Assembly (NCBI GenBank): GCA_946186535.1
Contig: CAMHNT010000010.1
Location: forward strand, 1-17,150
Source of the DNA: an uncultured Clostridia bacterium
Lineage (GTDB): Bacteria > Bacillota > Clostridia > Oscillospirales > Acutalibacteraceae
DNA length: 17,150 bases
Direction of reading: 5' to 3'
Shown: piece by piece, positions 6,973 to 12,255 of the stretch
How the letters are laid out: every line of letters begins with the position of its first letter
Numbering within the stretch: the stretch's first letter is position 1
Notes under the pieces: model-generated
Told to the model about the DNA's origin: nothing
The model's database searches: none
Seen by the model: the letters and a program-made list of their open reading frames with translations, nothing else
Made by a program: the position numbers and the translations under genes

Positions 6973-7530
6973 ATGGAAAAATACATAGCATTTGACGTTG
7001 AAACTCCGAACGCACGCAACAGCAGAATGAGCGCAATCGGAATAGCAGTCATCGAAAACAAAAAAATTACGAATAAATTCTTCTCGCTCATAAACCCCGA
7101 AACCTACTTTTCATCGTTCAATATTGAGCTTACGGGAATCACCCCTCAATCTGTTAAAACAGCTCCTACCTTTCCCGAGCTTTGGAAAAAGATCGAGCCT
7201 TTGATGACAGGAGGAATTTTAATCGCTCACAATGCAGCTTTTGACATGAAGGTTCTGGGAACATGTCTTAATGATTATGGAATCACAACAGACCGCTATA
7301 AAAAGTATGCCTGTACCGTACAGCTCGGGCGAAAATGCTTTCCGGAGCTTCCGAATCATAAGCTTAACACAATGTGCGATCATCTGAATATAAATCTCGA
7401 TCACCACAAAGCCGACAGCGACAGTATCGCCTGTGCCAAGCTTCTCATAGAATATATGAAATCGGATATCGACATAAACAAATTCATCAGGACATATGAC
7501 TTCGAAGAATTAAAAACGGTAAAGCCCTGA
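6973..7530 (+). CDS. DEDDh-family 3'-5' exonuclease (DnaQ/epsilon-like, stand-alone)
   Basis: A 185-aa protein made of a single exonuclease domain. The three Exo motifs are visible: Exo I FDVET with Asp8 and Glu10, Exo II AHNAAFDMKVL with Asp91, and Exo III HKADSD with His145 and Asp150 in the HxAxxD form that defines the DEDDh class. Members degrade ssDNA or RNA 3' ends and act as polymerase III proofreading subunits or as independent repair or RNA-processing nucleases. The lack of a polymerase or helicase domain means the substrate is open. The frame is open back to 6877, but the promoter overlaps that part and GGGAG lies 8 nt before the ATG at 6973, so this start is preferred. It is monocistronic with a strong terminator. 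Confidence 0.9.
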   Translation: MEKYIAFDVETPNARNSRMSAIGIAVIENKKITNKFFSLINPETYFSSFNIELTGITPQSVKTAPTFPELWKKIEPLMTGGILIAHNAAFDMKVLGTCLNDYGITTDRYKKYACTVQLGRKCFPELPNHKLNTMCDHLNINLDHHKADSDSIACAKLLIEYMKSDIDINKFIRTYDFEELKTVKP

Positions 7531-7573
7531 ACACTAACGGCAAATTTTTCAATTAAACAATATTAAATAAGTA

Positions 7574-7617
7574 CCTCCGCAGAAAAATCAAATCTCTGCG
7601 GAGGCACTGTTTTTTCT
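7574..7617 (+). terminator. Terminator of the exonuclease gene
   Basis: A 10-bp perfect stem CCTCCGCAGA (7574-7583) with TCTGCGGAGG (7595-7604) around an 11-nt A/T-rich loop, followed by CACTGTTTTTTCTTTT. A strong intrinsic terminator. The minus-strand side (TACTTATTT) is weaker, but it could also stop transcription coming from the convergent gene at 7704. Confidence 0.88.
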
Positions 7618-7703
7618 TTTATTCTGTTTTCGTATAAAATTTACCGAAAATTCAAGCTGCATTATTAACCTTCATTCTGTCCGAAAGCAGGAATAATGCA
7701 CAT

Positions 7704-8114
7704 TTATTCTTTAGTTTTTGATTTGCATATCTGTATCACGAACATCGTCATGTGAATGAAAAAAGAAATTGCAAGCGGAGCCGAAAGAAGGAACAGTATT
7801 GCAAACGAAGTGAAATCTCCCCAGCCGGTAAACTCAGACCAGCGTTCGTAAAAAGCGGCCAGCAGTGATATTATCAGCAGTGAACCGCTGAGTACAGCAT
7901 TGATTTTCACCGCATTACTTTTATGAAATAATCCATCGGCAGCAGAAGCGGTCCAAAAGCCCAATGCGGAAGCACCCATAATAACCGCCAGCCAAAGCAA
8001 TACAAAATATACTGCACCCGTACCACGTTTTTCCAAAAGAAGCATTGAAAAACCAAACAAACCTAAAGCGGCCACCGTAAAAATCGCCGCTTTAATTATG
8101 CTGCGCTTCATCAT
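7704..8114 (-). CDS. Small 4-TM integral membrane protein, unknown function
   Basis: I do not recognise the family. The 136-aa product has four hydrophobic segments (about residues 7-27, 34-56, 70-89 and 102-126) with few charges between them, and a lysine-rich end, CKSKTKE, that suggests a cytoplasmic C-terminus. An upstream ATG at 8129 is possible, but GGGTGA lies 5 nt before the ATG at 8114, so that start is preferred; 8111 is also possible. The gap to the stop of the acyl-CoA synthetase upstream is about 47 nt from this start (32 nt from 8129) with no hairpin between, so the two are probably one transcript. A link to fatty-acid or acyl-CoA metabolism is only suggested by this position. 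A 9-bp inverted repeat (TGCATTATT, 7658-7700) with a large loop lies after the stop. Confidence 0.7.
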   Translation of the reverse strand: MMKRSIIKAAIFTVAALGLFGFSMLLLEKRGTGAVYFVLLWLAVIMGASALGFWTASAADGLFHKSNAVKINAVLSGSLLIISLLAAFYERWSEFTGWGDFTSFAILFLLSAPLAISFFIHMTMFVIQICKSKTKE

Positions 8115-8161
8115 ATATTTCACCCACATTTCTCTGACAGCAAATCACAAAAATACAAATA

Positions 8162-9868
8162 TCAATTCTTGTTAAAATTCGGCTGATTCTCGTCCCTTAC
8201 CCTGACAGTCTCTTCGTCCTCGTGTCTGATCTGAGCACGCTTGATCTTGCCGCTGTAGGTTTTCGGAAGCTCGTCAACAAACTCTATCACACGCGGGTAT
8301 TTATAAGGCGCAGTCGAGTGCTTGACATGATTCTGCAGCTCCTTGATAAGCTCCTCGCTCGGCTCATAATTCTTTTTGATTACACACGTAGCCTTTACGA
8401 TCTGACCTCTTACCGGGTCGGGAACACCGGTGATAGCGCATTCAATAACAGCGTCGTGCTCAAGCAGCGCGCTCTCAACCTCGAAAGGTCCGATTCTGTA
8501 TCCCGAGCATTTGATAACGTCATCGTTACGTCCGACGAACCAATAGTAGCCCTCGCTGTCACGCCAAGCCATGTCGCATGTATTGTAGCACTTTCCGTGA
8601 AGAACCTCTTCGGTCATTTCCGGATTCAGATAGTAGCCCGTGAAAAGACCTACCGGAGGATTGTTCTTAACGTCCATAACGCAGATCGAACCTTCCTCGC
8701 CCGTTCCTACCTCATTTCCCTCGCTGTCGAGAAGTCTGATGTCATAGAGCGGCGACGGCTTTCCCGTTGAACCGATCTTGATGTCGTCCCACTGGAAATC
8801 AGCAAGAAGCACAGGTCCCTCGGACTGACCGAAGCCCTGATATATATTGTGTCCCGTAAAGCCGAACCACTTCGAGTTAACCTCCGGGTTAAGCGGCTCG
8901 CCTGCCGTAGCCCAATGCTGTATTGAAGAAAGGTCGTAGCTTGCAACGTCCTCGAGCAGCATGAATCTGTACATAGTCGGAGGCGCACAGAATGTCGTGA
9001 GCTTGTACTGAGACATCTTCTCAAGAAGCTTTTTCGGAACGAACTTATCCATATCATAAGCAAAAACAACTGCGCCGCATATCCACTGACCGTAGATCTT
9101 GCCCCATCCAAACTTTGCCCAGCCGGAATCCGTAACGCTCATATGAAGCTTGTTCTCCTGAACCTGCTGCCAGTATTTTGCGGTAATGATGTGGCCGAGA
9201 GGATGAGCGAAATTGTGCTGTATCATCTTCGGCATACCTGTTGTACCCGACGTAAAATAAACGAGCATTATGTCATCCCACGATGTTGCCTCATCGCCTG
9301 TAGGACGTTCGAACTCATCAGGGAATTTTGCGATCTCGTCCTCAAAGAACTCCCAGCCTTCACGGGCTTCACCGACTACGATATGATGTGTAACGGTCGG
9401 AATTTCGGAAAGCGATTTCTCAACCTGCTCTATAACAAAATCATCGTTAAGGCAGACAAAAGCTTTGACCTTTGCGGCATTTCCTCGGTATACAATATCC
9501 TTTTTCGTCAGCTGGAGCGTGCTTGGAATAATAACTGCGCCGATCTTATTCAGTGCAACGGCACAAATCCAATACTCCCAGCGGCGTCTGAGAATCATCA
9601 TAACAACATCGCCTTTTTTAATTCCGATGTTCTTAAAATAATTCGCAGCACGGTTTGAAAGAAGACTTATATCCTTAAATGTAAAGGTCTTTTCCTCACC
9701 GTGGTCATTGCACCATACGAGAGCTTTTTTATTCTCGTCCTGCTTCGCCCATTCATCGACAACGTCATAACCGAAGTTAAAATTTTCGGGAATATTTATT
9801 CTGAAATTCTGCTTAAAATCCTCGTAGGAATCAAATTCGATACGGGGCAAAAATCTGTCCAATAGCAT
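8162..9868 (-). CDS. AMP-forming acyl-CoA synthetase (acetate/medium-chain type)
   Basis: An ANL-superfamily adenylating enzyme of 568 aa. It activates a carboxylic acid with ATP to acyl-AMP and then forms the CoA thioester, in the cytosol. The motifs appear in order: the phosphate loop TSGTTGMPK (206-214), an APP segment at 295-297, GFGQSE (345-350), the ribose-binding Asp432 in CDMAW, the hinge region GRNDDVIKCSGYRIG (446-460) and the C-terminal catalytic Lys541 in YSGKIKR. Length and layout are closest to the ACSM/medium-chain acyl-CoA synthetase group. It is shorter than classical Acs, so acetate, propionate, butyrate or longer acids are all possible. AGAGGT lies 8 nt before the ATG. It is preceded by a predicted leader of about 200 nt and followed by a membrane-protein gene. 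Confidence 0.92.
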   Translation of the reverse strand: MLLDRFLPRIEFDSYEDFKQNFRINIPENFNFGYDVVDEWAKQDENKKALVWCNDHGEEKTFTFKDISLLSNRAANYFKNIGIKKGDVVMMILRRRWEYWICAVALNKIGAVIIPSTLQLTKKDIVYRGNAAKVKAFVCLNDDFVIEQVEKSLSEIPTVTHHIVVGEAREGWEFFEDEIAKFPDEFERPTGDEATSWDDIMLVYFTSGTTGMPKMIQHNFAHPLGHIITAKYWQQVQENKLHMSVTDSGWAKFGWGKIYGQWICGAVVFAYDMDKFVPKKLLEKMSQYKLTTFCAPPTMYRFMLLEDVASYDLSSIQHWATAGEPLNPEVNSKWFGFTGHNIYQGFGQSEGPVLLADFQWDDIKIGSTGKPSPLYDIRLLDSEGNEVGTGEEGSICVMDVKNNPPVGLFTGYYLNPEMTEEVLHGKCYNTCDMAWRDSEGYYWFVGRNDDVIKCSGYRIGPFEVESALLEHDAVIECAITGVPDPVRGQIVKATCVIKKNYEPSEELIKELQNHVKHSTAPYKYPRVIEFVDELPKTYSGKIKRAQIRHEDEETVRVRDENQPNFNKN

Positions 9869-10074
9869 TTTATCTACCTCTTTTTATTAAAGTGGGTCAT
9901 GTAAAAAATAAAAATGAAAACAAAAAAATAAAGACAAGTGTTGTCCCAGATAAAATATATTCAAACGCTGCTTTTAATATGTTTCATAAACACCAATAAA
10001 CATACAAAGCATATTATATACGAAATCACTTTTCCTTAATTGTACAAGCTTCATTTTAAATCACTAAATCCGTA
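9869..10074 (-). promoter_or_regulatory. Long predicted 5' leader of the acyl-CoA synthetase gene
   Basis: If the promoter at 10081-10109 is used, about 205 nt precede the start codon. The leader can form a hairpin at 10011-9969 (TGCTTT/AAAGCA and ATGTTT/AAACAT arms with an internal loop). A small GACAA-CAC-TTGTC hairpin at 9945-9933 is directly followed by TTTATTTTTTTG, which resembles a weak intrinsic terminator or attenuator. I recognise no known riboswitch or T-box. Confidence 0.35.
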
Positions 10075-10080
10075 TCTTCA

Positions 10081-10109
10081 ATGATATCACACATAATTTA
10101 TGATGTCAA
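10081..10109 (-). promoter_or_regulatory. Promoter of the acyl-CoA synthetase gene
   Basis: On the minus strand, perfect TTGACA (10109-10104), a 17-bp spacer and TATCAT (10086-10081). It is the best sigma-A-like match in the 570-bp gap. The palindrome GTTTAC-N5-GTAAAC at 10135-10151 sits 25 bp upstream of the -35 box and could bind a regulator. Confidence 0.65.
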
Positions 10110-10134
10110 GATTTTACAGAAATGATAATAAATA

Positions 10135-10151
10135 GTTTACATACAGTAAAC
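10135..10151. promoter_or_regulatory. Operator-like palindrome upstream of the acyl-CoA synthetase promoter
   Basis: GTTTAC-ATACA-GTAAAC, two perfect 6-bp arms around 5 bp. Its place upstream of the -35 box fits an activator or a TetR/GntR-type site; it could also be chance in AT-rich DNA. Confidence 0.35.
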
Positions 10152-10335
10152 AAATGACCGTTTTCTTTATGGATATAATTTCAGACTCCTATGCCGCATT
10201 AATTTATCGGTCCGGATTCGCCGTTATGCTAATCTTCATTATGTTTTTATATCACCAAAGGCAGATCAAAACAGTGTGTAATTTTAAAATTCACTCATTC
10301 ATATTAAAAAACCAAAATTATATCCTCAATAAATA
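10152..10335. other. Rest of the acyl-CoA synthetase/alr intergenic gap
   Basis: Together with the leader and promoters, this fills the 573-bp gap between two divergent genes. A 69-codon plus-strand frame (10154-10363) has no ribosome binding site and runs through the -10 box of the alr promoter, so it is not called. I see nothing else in it. Confidence 0.5.
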
Positions 10336-10364
10336 TTGCCTTTTTATTCCTAAAGTAATATAAT
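10336..10364 (+). promoter_or_regulatory. Promoter of alr
   Basis: TTGCCT (10336-10341), a 17-bp spacer and perfect TATAAT (10359-10364). Expected transcription start is near 10371, with a 70-nt leader. Confidence 0.7.
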
Positions 10365-10380
10365 AATAGATTAGAAAAGT

Positions 10381-10396
10381 GTATCATTTTTGATAC
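10381..10396. promoter_or_regulatory. Inverted repeat in the alr leader, possible operator
   Basis: GTATCA-TTTT-TGATAC lies just after the predicted transcription start of alr (about +11 to +26). A 6-bp-arm palindrome at this place would suit a roadblock repressor; as RNA it would be a weak hairpin. Confidence 0.4.
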
Positions 10397-10441
10397 CGAT
10401 AATTTTGAAATATTCCGGAAATAGAAAGGAAACATATTAAA

Positions 10442-11629
10442 GTGGAAAGTTATTTCAAGAGAACCTGGGCGGAAGTAAATCTCGACCGGGTCGAGCATAA
10501 TTTTAAGGTTATTAAACAACAGATATCAAAGGACACAAAGCTCTGCTGTGTAATAAAGGCGGACGCTTACGGTCACGGAGCCGTGGAACTCGGTCAGCTC
10601 TACGAAAAGCTCGGCGCAGATTTCTTCGCCGTTTCAAATCTTGAGGAAGCTCTCGAGCTCAGACTCAACGGAGTTACTTTGCCGATTCTTATACTCGGTT
10701 ACACCCCGGCAAGCTACGCAAAGGAGCTAAGCGACAACAATATCTCTCAGGCGGTTTTCTCGGTCGAGTACGCTCATGAGCTTTCGGAAAGCGCAGTGAA
10801 TCTCGGAGTCAAGGTCAAAATTCATCTTAAGATTGACACAGGCATGAGCCGGATAGGCATCATGTGCCAGGATATCGACCGGGACGACGCCGTCTCTCAG
10901 GCTCTTGAGATATTGGGGCTTGACGGTCTTAATGCCGAGGGTATCTTCACACACTTCGCAGTATCGGACGAAAAGGACGAGGGCAGGGATTACACGGATC
11001 AGCAGATAAAATGCTTCAAATACCTGATAGGCTCGCTCAAGGAAAACGGCGTCGATACCGACAGTATCATCTGCCACTGCTCAAACAGTGCGGCGATCAT
11101 GGACTATCCGGACGCTCACATCGATATGGTAAGAGCAGGAATCATACTCTACGGTCTTGCGCCGTCGGGCAAGCTCAAGGGTCAGATAGACCTCCGCCCT
11201 GCCATGGAGATAAAGTCGGTTGTCGCTCACATCAAGGAAATCGAACCCGGCACAACCGTAAGCTACGGAAGAACCTTTACCGCAGACAGAAAGCTTAAAA
11301 TCGCAACCGTTCCGATCGGCTATGCCGACGGTTATATACGCAACCTTGCGAACGACGCATATATGATAGTAGGCGGAAAGAAAGCAAAGGTTGTCGGAAG
11401 GATCTGTATGGATCAGTGTATGATTGACGTTACGGGGATCGATAATATTAAAGTAGGCGACGTAGTGACTGTTATCGGCAAGACAGGCGATGTTGAGATT
11501 TCAACCGACGATGTTGCTTCATGGACCGGAACGATAAACTACGAGGTAGTTTGTCTTGTCGGAAAACGTGTACCGAGAGTTTATATCAAGGCGAAAGAGA
11601 TTACTGCGGTCAAGAGTCTTATAGACTGA
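10442..11629 (+). CDS. alr: Alanine racemase
   Basis: A PLP enzyme that interconverts L- and D-alanine, supplying D-Ala for peptidoglycan. The 395-aa product has the canonical PLP-lysine motif CVIKADAYGHG (Lys39), the substrate- and phosphate-contacting MSRIG (135-139), and the second catalytic residue Tyr275 in TVSYGRTF. These are followed by the C-terminal beta domain with PIGYADGY (291-298) and VGRICMDQCMIDV (318-330). The start is GTG at 10442; AAAGGA lies 11 nt upstream, slightly far, but the N-terminus SYFKRTWAEVNLD aligns with the usual Alr beginning. The stop overlaps the next frame by ATGA. The leader carries a palindrome close to the promoter, so regulation at the start site is possible. 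Confidence 0.96.
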   Translation: MESYFKRTWAEVNLDRVEHNFKVIKQQISKDTKLCCVIKADAYGHGAVELGQLYEKLGADFFAVSNLEEALELRLNGVTLPILILGYTPASYAKELSDNNISQAVFSVEYAHELSESAVNLGVKVKIHLKIDTGMSRIGIMCQDIDRDDAVSQALEILGLDGLNAEGIFTHFAVSDEKDEGRDYTDQQIKCFKYLIGSLKENGVDTDSIICHCSNSAAIMDYPDAHIDMVRAGIILYGLAPSGKLKGQIDLRPAMEIKSVVAHIKEIEPGTTVSYGRTFTADRKLKIATVPIGYADGYIRNLANDAYMIVGGKKAKVVGRICMDQCMIDVTGIDNIKVGDVVTVIGKTGDVEISTDDVASWTGTINYEVVCLVGKRVPRVYIKAKEITAVKSLID

Positions 11630-11655
11630 TGAGATTTGTTACTGGAGAGTGCTGT

Positions 11656-11922
11656 ATGGATTATGAAGCTGTTTTATCAAGCGAAGGACGTTACACTTCA
11701 TTCACTTGCAAAGGAAAAAGAATTCGATTTCGGACATCGGAAAAACTTGATAAATATACCGGAATCACTGAATGGGATAACGGCTATATTGTAGTCACTG
11801 CAAAATACGGCGATAAAGAAATTGAGGATTATATTGATTTAATTCCGATCCTGGAGAATCTGTATATAGACCCAAACAGTTTTCTGAAGGATATCAAGGA
11901 GGTCAGAATTAAATATGATTGA
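11656..11922 (+). CDS. Small conserved-looking protein of unknown function coupled to alr
   Basis: I do not recognise this 88-aa protein. It is soluble and mixed-charge, with predicted strands in the first half (YTSFTCKGKRIRFRTS, then YIVVTAKYGDKEIEDYIDL) and a C-terminal ILENLYIDPNSFLKDIKEVRIKYD, and looks like a compact alpha/beta fold. The frame is open further upstream into alr. An ATG at 11629 overlaps the alr stop (ATGA), while the ATG at 11656 has GGAGAG 6 nt upstream. I prefer 11656, but translational coupling from 11629 would add 9 residues (MRFVTGECC). Its stop overlaps a following 25-aa frame, so the two were probably translated together. No function is proposed. Confidence 0.65.
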   Translation: MDYEAVLSSEGRYTSFTCKGKRIRFRTSEKLDKYTGITEWDNGYIVVTAKYGDKEIEDYIDLIPILENLYIDPNSFLKDIKEVRIKYD

Positions 11923-11992
11923 TATCAAAAATATCGCAGATAATGCTGATATAATAGTAAACGGATACGCTTATACAAAATCTTTACAATAA
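11915..11992 (+). pseudogene. 25-aa ORF, probable truncated gene cut by repeat copy B
   Basis: An ATG at 11915 overlaps the stop of the 88-aa gene and has an excellent AAGGAGG site, though 12 nt away. It encodes a 25-residue peptide (beginning MIDIKNIADNADIIVNGYAY) and stops at TAA 11990-11992. The peptide reads like the folded N-terminus of a longer protein. The first hairpin of repeat copy B starts at 11994, two bases after the stop, so the gene may have lost its 3' part when the repeat arrived. It could instead be a real leader-sized peptide. Function unknown. Confidence 0.4.
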
Positions 11993-11993
11993 T

Positions 11994-12165
11994 TTTATAA
12001 AAATGCCGCAGTGCGGCATTTTTATAAAGTAATATACAGTTAAGGGCTCTGCCCTTAAAATTCCGCCAAAGGCTCCGCCTTTGGAAACCGCTGGGCTCTG
12101 CCCAGACCCGCAAGCCTTTGAAAAGGCTTGACCTAAACTTTTTCCGGCTTCGCTTCGCCGGAAAA
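11994..12165 (+). repeat. Multi-hairpin intergenic repeat, copy B (complete-looking)
   Basis: Six consecutive hairpins in about 170 nt: 11994-12028 (17-bp perfect stem TTTATAAAAATGCCGCA, one central base); 12040-12058 TTAAGGGC-TCT-GCCCTTAA; 12066-12084 CCAAAGGC-TCC-GCCTTTGG; 12091-12105 CTGGGC-TCT-GCCCAG; 12111-12130 with stem CAAGCCTTT; and 12140-12165 with stem TTTTCCGGC. It has the same order and orientation relative to the upstream gene as copy A (4960-4791, minus). A frame across it (11925-12113, minus) shares a GFQRxS…ALN motif with the frame across copy A; both are translation artefacts of the repeat. It probably terminates the alr transcript. Confidence 0.8.
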
Positions 12166-12192
12166 TTATTTAATTGATAACCTCTCCCTGAA

Positions 12193-12209
12193 ACGCAAAA
12201 TTTTTGCGT
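12193..12209. promoter_or_regulatory. Palindrome upstream of polA
   Basis: ACGCAAAA-T-TTTTGCGT, two perfect 8-bp arms, 46 nt before the polA start. It may be an operator or part of the polA leader. A possible -35 box TTGATA occurs at 12174-12179, but I found no good -10 partner. Confidence 0.4.
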
Positions 12210-12255
12210 GATCCAACAACTTAGTTTCTAAAGAATAAAAAGTGAGGTGTTGAAA

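Noticed and set aside
10154..10363. 69-codon plus-strand ORF in the acyl-CoA synthetase/alr gap
   Set aside because: No ribosome binding site, low-complexity hydrophobic composition, and overlaps the -10 box of the alr promoter.
11925..12113. 62-codon minus-strand ORF over repeat copy B
   Set aside because: Artefact of the same repeat; spans several perfect hairpins and has no ribosome binding site.
11994..12165. CRISPR array
   Set aside because: The hairpins have different stem sequences and no regular repeat-spacer periodicity; there are no cas genes nearby.
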